From positions 1 through 5,049 of the forward strand of contig JAITWC010000101.1 of assembly GCA_031285485.1 (NCBI GenBank): a stretch of 5,049 bases of DNA, given 5' to 3'. Made by a program: the position numbers and the translations under genes. Within the stretch, counting starts at the first letter, position 1. Every line of letters begins with the position of its first letter. The notes under the pieces are model-generated. The model searched no databases. It was given only the letters and a program-made list of their open reading frames with translations, and was not told the DNA's origin. Below are positions 1-5,049 of this stretch, in pieces. The stretch is from Alistipes sp. GTDB lineage: Bacteria > Bacteroidota > Bacteroidia > Bacteroidales > Rikenellaceae.

Positions 1-38
1 CCGTTCGGTTGCCCGCCCGGCGAGCGGGGGGTCGATAA

Positions 39-62
39 TTTTTTCGGGCGTGGTCGAAAAAA
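39..62. repeat. 8-bp inverted repeat upstream of the promoter
   Basis: TTTTTTCG at 39-46 is matched exactly by CGAAAAAA at 55-62, with an 8-nt spacer (GGCGTGGT). The T tract lies in the left arm and the A tract in the right arm on both strands, so this does not have the hairpin-then-U-run order of an intrinsic terminator. It could be a protein-binding palindrome or chance. It sits about 15 bp upstream of the -33 element of the promoter for the GH43-like gene. Function unknown. Confidence 0.35.
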
Positions 63-75
63 CTTGCGGGAATCC

Positions 76-106
76 GTTGGCAATACAAGTTATATCGATA
101 ACTTTG
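76..106 (+). promoter_or_regulatory. Bacteroidota-type promoter for the GH43-like/CBM9-like pair
   Basis: A -33 element (GTTG, 76-79) is followed by 19 nt and a perfect TAnnTTTG -7 box (TAACTTTG, 99-106). This is the arrangement known for the primary sigma factor of Bacteroidota. Transcription would be expected to start a few bases after 106, giving a 5' untranslated leader of roughly 80 nt before the ATG at 192. The bases just before that ATG are A/T-rich with no Shine-Dalgarno match, as is usual in the phylum. The element is read directly; the start site is inferred. Confidence 0.7.
87..104. promoter_or_regulatory. Candidate operator: 7-bp inverted repeat over the promoter spacer and -7 box
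   Basis: AAGTTAT (87-93) and ATAACTT (98-104) are perfect inverted copies separated by ATCG. The right arm lies within the -7 element, so a dimeric regulator bound here would compete with RNA polymerase. As RNA it would be only a weak A/U-rich hairpin, and most of it lies upstream of the expected transcript start, so a DNA-level role is more likely. No regulator gene is present in the window. A repressor site is inference. Confidence 0.4.
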
Positions 107-191
107 CGCGACACTTGAAACGCCGAACTGACCGGTATATCCTCATGTATCGTATCTCGTCGGACTCACTTTAACCAAATATCAAACAATT

Positions 192-2333
192 ATGAATAAA
201 TTTCCCTCATTTCCGGCAAAACTGTTAACAGTGTTATGTTTCACCTGCATCGCTTCGGGCTGGCAGGCTTCCGCAACGACCGCAGAGCCTGCGGGTGCGG
301 GCGATTTCACGGTGCGGATAACAGACAAACCGCTCACTTTCACAAACCCGCTCAACATCGTCGTGGGTTCGGAACGCGCCCGCAGAGGAGGCGAGCCGGT
401 GGTGCTGATATACGAAGACGAATATTATCTTTTCGTCACCGGAAGCCGGGGATACTGGTTCTCGGGTAACTTCAGGGACTGGGCCTACGTCGACGCTCCG
501 ACCTTTCCGGGCGGCGTGGTGTCGGTCATTGTCATGGACGGCAAGATGTACGCGTGCTCGATGAACTCGTTCGACGTTTACTCGTGCGCCGACCCCAAGA
601 GCGGCGTGTGGGAAAAAGCCGGTACCTTCGACAGCAACAGGTATGGCGACGCCAACATGTATCTCGACGACGACGGCCGCCTGTACATGTATTCGGGCTG
701 GTCGCAGTTGATGCCGTTCAAAGTCGTGGAGCTCGACCCGAAAACCTTTAAGGAGAGGGGCGAACAGAAGGTACTGTTTTTCGGCGACCACGAAAACCAC
801 GGTTTCGAACATAAGACGACGGGCGATCTGATATTCCCCTATTTCGACCACCGCGAATATTTCCCCGAAGAATACCCGTGGATCGAAGGCCCGTGGATCA
901 CCAAACACAATGGCAAATATTATCTGCAATACGCGGCTATCGGTCTCGAATTCCTGTCGTATTCCCACGGTGTTTACGTCTCCGACAGCCCGATGGGCCC
1001 GTTCGAGTACTCGCCGCACAACCCCCTTACCTACAAGACGACCGGTTATGTGACCGGCGCGGGCCACGGCAGCACGTTCCACGACAAGAACGGCCAACTG
1101 TGGACGATCTGCATGATCCCGGCGTGGTACGGCGGCAGGGGCGGCGCCGAGATAGCCATGTTCCCCAGCGCGGTCGACGCCCGGGGTGCGATGTACTCCA
1201 ACACCGCTTTCGGCGACTACCCGACATATTATCCGGGCGTGGTGGAAGACGCGGTCGACAACGCCTTCACGGGATGGATGCTGCTGTCGAACAAAAAGCG
1301 CGTGGAAGTCTCCTCGACCTTCGAAGGCAACAGGGCCGGTAACGCCTCCGACGAAAACTTCATGACGGCGTGGTGCGCCGAAACAGGCAATCCGGGCGAA
1401 TACATGACCATGGACCTCGGCAAGGAGTGCGACATCCGCGCCCTTCAGGTCAACTTCGACCGTTTCGGAGCGACCGTGGCCGTGGGCCGTGGAGCCGCGG
1501 CCGCCGCGAACCTCACCCGCTACCAGTGCTACACCGTGGAGGTGTCGGGCGACAACAGCAACTGGCGCATGCTCATCGACCGGAGCAACAACAACCGGGA
1601 TTTGAGGCACGACTACTTCGAACTTCCCGAACCCGTCAGTGCAAGGTACGTGAAAGTGACCAACGTGTTCACGCACGACGAAGGCAAATTCGCGGTCAAG
1701 GATCTGCGCATCTTCGGCAACCCCGACCAGGCCGAATTCACCGCGGTCGGGGGTGTGAAAGTGGTGCGCAACCCCGAAGACCGCCGCGACGCGTCCCTGC
1801 TGTGGTCGCCCGTCGCGGGAGCCGACGGTTACGTGGTGCGCTACGGCATCGAGCCGAATAAACTCTACAACAACTACATGGTGTACGACGCCAACAGCCT
1901 CTCCATCCACAGCCTGAACACCGGGCCGGAGTACTTCTTCGAAGTCGAGGCGTTCGACAGCGGGACCGGCTATTACCGCGAACCGATCGGCGCGACCCGT
2001 GGACGCGGCGCCGAGATCGAACTCGCCAGAGGCTCGTCGGGCCGGGGCGGTGAACTGATCGAAAGGAAGATGACCCGCGAAGGTGTGAACGAATATGTGT
2101 TCGAAGGCATCACTCCCGGCGTGTACACTTTCCGCCACACGTTCGGCCCCGTGCTGTGGAACGGAGAACTGACCGCCGCGCAGCTTATCGGCACGGGCGA
2201 CCGGCCGACCCTGACGGTCGACAACCTCACCGAACTCGGGAAAGGCACGCGGATAACCGGCTCGATGAGCATGAAGGTTCTGCCCGGCGCCGGCAGCGGA
2301 AAGATCGTGGTGACATTCGACTACAACAGGTAA
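192..2333 (+). CDS. Secreted GH43-like beta-propeller protein with discoidin, FN3-like and extra C-terminal domains
   Basis: A 713-residue exported protein. Residues 1-28 form a signal peptide (basic start, hydrophobic core LLTVLCFTCIAS, cleavage likely after QASA). No proper lipobox precedes Cys16 or Cys19. Residues about 45-350 look like a GH43-type five-bladed propeller: YYLF and YWFS near 78-91, DANMYLDDDG (153-162) carrying the pKa-modulating Asp153, IEGPW (231-235) with the likely general acid Glu232, then a GKYYLQYA strand, and GHGS (291-294). The expected catalytic-base 'ADP' motif reads GEP (67-69), so the base may be Glu68. Residues about 370-510 are a discoidin/F5-8C sugar-binding domain (start VEVSSTFEGN, end YVKVTNVF...DLRIFG). 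Residues about 515-600 resemble a fibronectin III domain; 606-713 are unassigned and beta-rich. Hydrolysis of a plant or host glycan in the periplasm or at the surface is likely; the substrate cannot be read, and a non-catalytic binding role is possible. It has its own promoter and overlaps the next gene. Confidence 0.82.
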   Translation: MNKFPSFPAKLLTVLCFTCIASGWQASATTAEPAGAGDFTVRITDKPLTFTNPLNIVVGSERARRGGEPVVLIYEDEYYLFVTGSRGYWFSGNFRDWAYVDAPTFPGGVVSVIVMDGKMYACSMNSFDVYSCADPKSGVWEKAGTFDSNRYGDANMYLDDDGRLYMYSGWSQLMPFKVVELDPKTFKERGEQKVLFFGDHENHGFEHKTTGDLIFPYFDHREYFPEEYPWIEGPWITKHNGKYYLQYAAIGLEFLSYSHGVYVSDSPMGPFEYSPHNPLTYKTTGYVTGAGHGSTFHDKNGQLWTICMIPAWYGGRGGAEIAMFPSAVDARGAMYSNTAFGDYPTYYPGVVEDAVDNAFTGWMLLSNKKRVEVSSTFEGNRAGNASDENFMTAWCAETGNPGEYMTMDLGKECDIRALQVNFDRFGATVAVGRGAAAAANLTRYQCYTVEVSGDNSNWRMLIDRSNNNRDLRHDYFELPEPVSARYVKVTNVFTHDEGKFAVKDLRIFGNPDQAEFTAVGGVKVVRNPEDRRDASLLWSPVAGADGYVVRYGIEPNKLYNNYMVYDANSLSIHSLNTGPEYFFEVEAFDSGTGYYREPIGATRGRGAEIELARGSSGRGGELIERKMTREGVNEYVFEGITPGVYTFRHTFGPVLWNGELTAAQLIGTGDRPTLTVDNLTELGKGTRITGSMSMKVLPGAGSGKIVVTFDYNR

Positions 2334-3100
2334 TGAGAACCGCGGCGCTTACCGCTTTGATATTGCTGCTCGACATCGCAGGTTCCTTTTCGCAGGCCGG
2401 AAAGGAACTTGTGATCGGCGAGCAGCCCGTGTACAGGACGGCAAGGGCAACCGGGCCCATAGTCGCCGACGGGGTGATGGACGAGGAGGCGTGGACTAAC
2501 GCCCGGGCCGTGACGTTCGACTACTTTTTCCGCCGCGACGAACCTCTCGAAAAGCAGCGCACCGAGTTCCGGATGCTTTGGGACGAACGCAACATTTATC
2601 TCTTCTACCGGTGCGAGGACACGTCGATCACGGCGCGCGAGAGGGCCTTCGACGGCCGTCCCTATCTCGACGACTGCGCGGAGTTCTTCGTCCTGCCCGT
2701 TCCCGACAGCCTCCACATGCACTACGGCTTCGAGGTGAACGTAGTGGAGGCACGCTACGATTACGTCGTCCTGTGGCAGTTCCACGACAACCGCACAGTG
2801 TTCATCCCCGACTACAATCCCGCCTACGAGGTGGGTGTGACGATGGACGGAACGCCGAACGACGACACCGACACCGACCGAGGCTGGACGATGGAGTATG
2901 CGATCCCTCTGGCGGCGTTCCGTGGTTTCAACACGCGCGACCTGGCCGGGACGCGGTGGGCTTTCCAGGCGGTGAGGCAGGACAGGAACGCCGTCGACGA
3001 CCGTTTCCGTTCGACCTCGACGCTCTTTCCCACCTACGACGTGGCCCTGGACGTTCACCCGCCCTACCGGTTCGGGTTGATGGAGTTCGCGGACGATTGA
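2333..3100 (+). CDS. Secreted CBM9-like carbohydrate-binding protein
   Basis: A 255-residue protein starting at the ATG that overlaps the TAA of the GH43-like gene (TAATG), so the two are probably translationally coupled. Residues 1-20 are a signal peptide (MRTAALTALILLLDIAGSFS), cleavage likely just before Gln21. The rest fits one carbohydrate-binding domain of the CBM9-like type: DGVMDEEAW (47-55), MLWDERNIYLFYRCED (81-96), YLDDCAEFF (111-119), YGFEVNV (131-137), and a WTMEYAIPL strand (185-193). In this family such patterns form a beta-sandwich that binds sugar ends; CBM9 domains were first known attached to xylanases. No catalytic module is seen, and a standalone single-domain form is common in Bacteroidota. 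It probably binds the same glycan as its upstream partner in the periplasm or on the surface; the ligand is unknown. Longer upstream in-frame starts lie inside the GH43-like gene and lack a signal peptide. Confidence 0.8.
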   Translation: MRTAALTALILLLDIAGSFSQAGKELVIGEQPVYRTARATGPIVADGVMDEEAWTNARAVTFDYFFRRDEPLEKQRTEFRMLWDERNIYLFYRCEDTSITARERAFDGRPYLDDCAEFFVLPVPDSLHMHYGFEVNVVEARYDYVVLWQFHDNRTVFIPDYNPAYEVGVTMDGTPNDDTDTDRGWTMEYAIPLAAFRGFNTRDLAGTRWAFQAVRQDRNAVDDRFRSTSTLFPTYDVALDVHPPYRFGLMEFADD

Positions 3101-3126
3101 TCCGTCGCCGCCGATTTCAAAACATT

Positions 3127-3394
3127 GCGATCGCGCCCCGCCCCGGCGGGCAAAACGACTTCGGCGGCGCTTGCGCAGCCCGCGCAACGGGCAAAAAAGT
3201 TGTTTCGGCGCTTGCGCAGCCCGCGCAACGGGCAAAAAAGTTGTTTTGATGCTTGCGCAGCCCGCGCAACGGGCAAAAAAGTTGTTTCGGCGCTTGCGCA
3301 GCCCGCGCAACGGGCACAAAAGTTGTTTTGGTGCTTGCGCAGCCCGCGCAACGGGCACAAAAGTCGTTTCGGTGCCTGCTCTGGCCCGGCGGCC
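3127..3394. repeat. 41-bp tandem repeat array (five full units plus degenerate ends)
   Basis: Five contiguous 41-bp units start at 3169, 3210, 3251, 3292 and 3333, the last ending at 3373. The first 25 bases are identical in all five; only unit positions 26, 33, 38, 40 and 41 vary. Units 1 and 3 are identical. A diverged copy precedes them (about 3127-3168) and a partial one follows (3374-3394). Each unit contains two overlapping, mutually exclusive hairpins: TTGCGC/GCGCAA with loop AGCCC (first unit 3171-3187), and GCCCG/CGGGC with loop CGCAA (3178-3192), the latter followed by an A-run and GTTGTTT. The flanking copies also keep a GC-rich hairpin (3137-3150; 3383-3394) followed by A-rich sequence. 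The array fills the gap between the CBM9-like gene and rsmE, ending about 25 bp before the rsmE start. It does not look like CRISPR: there are no unique spacers. Function unknown; transcript stability, attenuation or protein binding are possible. Confidence 0.9.
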
Positions 3395-3420
3395 GCGAAA
3401 TTAAAGAGATGGATCGTTTT

Positions 3421-4170
3421 ATGCAACTGTTTTACGCACCCGAAATAGATTCTCCGCGGCATATCCTGTCGGAAGAGGAGAGCCGCCACGCCGTTAAGGT
3501 TTTGCGCCTCGGTGCCGGCGACCCGCTCCATCTGGTGGACGGTCGCGGCACGCTCTGCACCGCGCGGATCGAGCGGCCCGACCCGCGCGGATGCGTGTTG
3601 CGCATCGAGGACGAGACCCGCGGATTCGGCGCCCGCCCCTGCCGGCTCACGATGGGGGTTGCGCCAACCAAAAACGGCGACCGGTTCGAATGGTTCCTCG
3701 AAAAAGCCACCGAGGTCGGCATCGACGCCATAGTGCCGCTCGAATGCGCCAACAGCGAGCGGCGTGTGTTCCGTCCAGACCGCGCCGAAAAGGTGCTGGT
3801 CAGCGCCATGAAACAGTCGCTCAAGGCGTATCTACCCGTACTCGCCCCCCTTACACCCTTCCGCGACGTGGCGACCCGCCCGTTCGAAGGCACAAAACTG
3901 ATCGCACACTGCCGGGGTGGCGGAGACGGTCGCGGCGGATTCGGCCATGCGGAACGGCTCCCGATCACACAGGTACTGCCGGCCGCCACCGACACCGTTA
4001 TACTGATAGGTCCCGAGGGTGACTTCACGGAAGAGGAAGTGGCGCTGGCCATGCAAAACGGTTTCACCCCCGTTACGCTCGGAGAGAGCCGCCTGCGCAC
4101 CGAGACCGCCGCACTGACAGCGGTAATAGCCGCCTATCTGAAAAATTCATGGGCCACGATTTGGAAATAG
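3421..4170 (+). CDS. rsmE: 16S rRNA (uracil1498-N3)-methyltransferase RsmE
   Basis: A 249-residue cytoplasmic enzyme that uses S-adenosylmethionine to methylate N3 of U1498 in helix 44 of 16S rRNA, near the decoding site of the 30S subunit. The length is normal for the family. Residues 1-70 are the PUA-like RNA-binding domain (MQLFYAPEI, SEEESRHAVKVLRLGAGD). Residues 75-249 are the SPOUT methyltransferase domain with a C-terminal trefoil knot: PTKNGDRFEWFLEKATEVG (82-100), NSERRVF (111-117), SAMKQSLKAYLP (128-139), and the cofactor-binding signatures IGPEGDFTEEE (196-206) and LGESRLRTETA (220-230). The common GPEGG is GPEGD here. I chose ATG 3421 because homologues usually begin M-x-L-F-Y-x-P and AAAGAG (3403-3408) lies 12 nt upstream; ATG 3409, four codons earlier, is the alternative. 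The frame stays open back through the repeat array, but that part is low-complexity translation of repeats and not conserved protein. No promoter is obvious directly upstream. Confidence 0.95.
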   Translation: MQLFYAPEIDSPRHILSEEESRHAVKVLRLGAGDPLHLVDGRGTLCTARIERPDPRGCVLRIEDETRGFGARPCRLTMGVAPTKNGDRFEWFLEKATEVGIDAIVPLECANSERRVFRPDRAEKVLVSAMKQSLKAYLPVLAPLTPFRDVATRPFEGTKLIAHCRGGGDGRGGFGHAERLPITQVLPAATDTVILIGPEGDFTEEEVALAMQNGFTPVTLGESRLRTETAALTAVIAAYLKNSWATIWK

Positions 4171-4190
4171 TTTTTTTTTATCTACCTTTG
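4160..4190 (+). promoter_or_regulatory. Promoter of tRNA-Ala, overlapping the 3' end of rsmE
   Basis: TTTG (4160-4163) is followed by 19 nt and TACCTTTG (4183-4190), a perfect TAnnTTTG -7 box. The -33 element lies within the last codons of rsmE and the T-run at 4171-4179 forms part of the spacer. Transcription would begin a few bases after 4190, leaving only about 10 nt of 5' leader before the tRNA at 4206. The T-run has no convincing GC-rich hairpin in front of it, so I do not call it an rsmE terminator. Confidence 0.75.
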
Positions 4191-4205
4191 CCCTCTCGAA
4201 AATCT

Positions 4206-4279
<74 letters not shown>

Positions 4280-4326
4280 CGATGCAGGGGGAGGATTTTC
4301 AATCGCTTGCAAAAACACGGGACTAA

Positions 4327-4364
4327 AACGGGGACTGAGCATTGGCTCAGTCCCCGTTGGTTTT
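4327..4364 (+). terminator. Intrinsic terminator hairpin after tRNA-Ala
   Basis: AACGGGGACTGAGC (4327-4340) pairs perfectly over 14 bp with GCTCAGTCCCCGTT (4345-4358) around the tetraloop ATTG. GGTTTT (4359-4364) follows, so the U-run is short and begins two bases after the stem. The stem is long and GC-rich, and its place 48 nt after the tRNA end suits termination of the tRNA precursor. It may also protect the 3' end before processing. The short U-tract is the main weakness. Confidence 0.75.
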
Positions 4365-4582
4365 GGTAAGAATGGCACACCCGAGCCACTACTTGTCTCT
4401 GAGCACTTTACGCCTTACTTATCCGTTGCCTGTCATCATGCGAGGGTCTTTTATCTAACGTACAATCAGCGTTTATCTGCTGACTACTTCAAAGTTAATC
4501 ATTAAAAAAGCAATTTTGAGCTTTGCTCTTCTCAAGTATCGTCAAGATCGTCACCCCGTGAACCTAATGTTTATACATGGTA

Positions 4583-4612
4583 TTGTTTTTTAAAGTTATA
4601 TGACTACTTTTG
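4583..4612 (+). promoter_or_regulatory. Bacteroidota-type promoter with no identified gene downstream
   Basis: TTG (4583-4585) is followed by 19 nt and TACTTTTG (4605-4612), again a perfect TAnnTTTG box with the same spacing as the two other promoters in the window. A transcript would start shortly after 4612 and run right through a region where I find no credible coding sequence. It may make a non-coding RNA or a long leader for a gene to the right of the window. A/T-rich DNA raises the chance of a random match. Confidence 0.5.
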
Positions 4613-4624
4613 TGCGGAACAACC

Positions 4625-4794
4625 GGTGGAACATTTTGGATAAACCGTCCGTTCGGCAAGATTACGAAGATTGCGGCGCACCACCAAGCGTGTGGTCATG
4701 CGTGACACCGTAAGGATACACGTTATACCGGAGGTACAGGCGGTTGTCACGGGGTTTACGAAGAATGGGAGTGGTGGAACATCTGGTGGAACAG
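4625..4794 (+). repeat. Three GGTGGAACA direct repeats
   Basis: GGTGGAACA occurs at 4625-4633, 4773-4781 and 4785-4793. The first two extend to GGTGGAACAT, and the last two are in tandem with a 12-bp period. They lie just downstream of the promoter at 4583-4612. Short repeated boxes of this kind can be protein-binding sites, such as arm sites for integrases, but no protein gene here supports that, and 9-bp repeats can arise by chance. Confidence 0.35.
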
Positions 4795-4801
4795 GAAATG
4801 C

Positions 4802-4915
4802 CAATAGATGTTTCCGGATGATAACGGATGAAAAAAAGGGGTGGTCAAGGTTGTCATCGAAATGACTGGCCTTACACACTTTAGGCGAATAGATGCAATG
4901 GAATGATAATGGATG
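4802..4915 (+). repeat. Imperfect 29-bp direct repeat pair
   Basis: The segments 4802-4830 and 4887-4915 align without gaps at 21 of 29 positions. Each contains AATAGATG near its start and ATGATAA followed by C or T and GGATG at its end. The copies start 85 bp apart, which is not a multiple of three and argues against a repeated protein segment. They flank the GTCAT/ATGAC hairpin and the second ends next to the 4915-4934 hairpin. Function unknown. Confidence 0.35.
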
Positions 4916-4960
4916 TCACCTCGATTTCGGTGACTCATAATCCGGGGACTTGACACCCCG
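4915..4960 (+). other. Two adjacent hairpins near the right edge
   Basis: GTCACC (4915-4920) pairs with GGTGAC (4929-4934) across an 8-nt loop. Eight bases later CGGGG (4943-4947) pairs with CCCCG (4956-4960) across the 8-nt loop ACTTGACA. Neither is followed by a U-run, so terminators are unlikely. They could be structured leader RNA downstream of the promoter at 4583-4612, or operator-like DNA palindromes. Confidence 0.35.
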
Positions 4961-5049
4961 AAACGGCGGGAAACCGGAAGTAAAAGTAGACGTTCTTTCA
5001 GAAGCAAAAAAACACCCAATAGTCGCAGGACTATTTGTAAGGGCCCATA

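Larger units (their letters stand above)
4365..5049. other. Low-GC region without a convincing gene
   Basis: This 685-bp stretch has about 41% GC by hand count over 4381-4680, against about 60-75% in sampled 60-bp blocks of the genes to its left. Open frames exist on both strands (for example minus-strand frames over 4604-4879 and 4756-5019), but their translations show no recognisable domain, they overlap one another, and their composition looks like chance. What can be supported is a promoter at 4583-4612, short direct repeats, and several hairpins: GTCAT/ATGAC around CGAA (4853-4866), GTCACC/GGTGAC (4915-4934) and CGGGG/CCCCG (4943-4960). It may be the edge or relic of an integrated element, the leader of a gene beyond the window, or a non-coding RNA locus. 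Confidence 0.55.

Noticed and set aside
12..44. Terminator of an upstream gene (CCCGC at 12-16 pairing with GCGGG at 24-28, T-run at 39-44)
   Set aside because: The stem is only 5 bp and the T-run starts 10 nt after it, too far for a standard intrinsic terminator.
1..174. Tail of an upstream gene (frame open from 1 to a TAA at 172-174)
   Set aside because: The translation is unlike any protein I know, a second frame is also open over much of it, and the stretch contains a promoter and inverted repeats, so open frames are likely chance in GC-rich DNA.
234..2138. A 634-codon open frame on the minus strand
   Set aside because: It lies wholly antisense to the GH43-like gene. Its translation is dominated by His, Val and Arg with no domain, as expected from the complement of GC-rich coding DNA, and the + strand product has clear domains and a signal peptide.
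2321..3358. A 345-codon minus-strand open frame
   Set aside because: Its first part is a translation of the 41-bp repeats and the rest is antisense to the CBM9-like gene. No stop codons occur in the repeat on this strand, which explains its length.
3169..3373. CRISPR array
   Set aside because: The 41-bp units are contiguous and nearly identical over their whole length, with no unique spacers and no cas gene in view.
3253..3420. N-terminal extension of RsmE through the repeats from a TTG start
   Set aside because: The extra residues are repeat translation, the known family starts at the MQLFY segment, and an AAAGAG purine stretch lies just upstream of the proposed start.
4490..4497. Minus-strand -7 box (TAACTTTG on the complement)
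   Set aside because: No TTG-like -33 element occurs at 19-21 nt in the right direction; the nearest candidate gives only 13 nt.
4604..4879. A 91-codon minus-strand frame in the low-GC region
   Set aside because: No ribosome site, promoter or recognisable domain, and it overlaps other equally unconvincing frames on both strands.

Overview
The window looks like chromosomal DNA of a GC-rich member of the Bacteroidota, most plausibly an Alistipes-like (Rikenellaceae) gut bacterium. Three things support this. Promoters have the Bacteroidota form, TTG or TTTG, then 19 nt, then TAnnTTTG, at three places. The leader of the first gene is A-rich and has no Shine-Dalgarno sequence. The genes are a secreted, modular GH43-type glycan-active protein and an RsmE of Bacteroidota character. 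The genus is inferred from composition and gene type, not proven.

Layout, all genes on the + strand. Positions 1-191 are a leader with a good promoter (76-106), whose spacer and -7 box are covered by a 7-bp inverted repeat. Positions 192-2333 encode a 713-residue secreted GH43-like five-bladed propeller followed by a discoidin (F5/8C) domain, a fibronectin-III-like domain and an unassigned C-terminal beta-rich domain. Positions 2333-3100 encode a secreted CBM9-like protein whose ATG overlaps the previous stop (TAATG). Positions 3127-3394 are dominated by five 41-bp tandem repeats with degenerate copies on each side. Positions 3421-4170 encode RsmE, the 16S rRNA U1498 N3-methyltransferase. A promoter overlapping the end of rsmE drives a tRNA-Ala(GGC) at 4206-4279, followed by a strong terminator hairpin at 4327-4358.

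From about 4365 to the end the DNA changes character. GC falls to about 41% (hand count over 4381-4680) and no convincing gene is seen, but there is a third good promoter (4583-4612), short direct repeats and hairpins near the right edge. A composition break just after a tRNA gene fits the edge of an integrated element or a relic, but no integrase or duplicated tRNA end is visible.

The first two genes probably form a small transcription unit for envelope-located glycan binding or breakdown. RsmE and the tRNA are housekeeping translation genes and not functionally linked to that pair. The most unusual features are the 41-bp array, with two mutually exclusive hairpins per unit, and the Asp-to-Glu change at the predicted GH43 catalytic base. 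I see no clear evidence for a complete new defence or mobile system inside the window.
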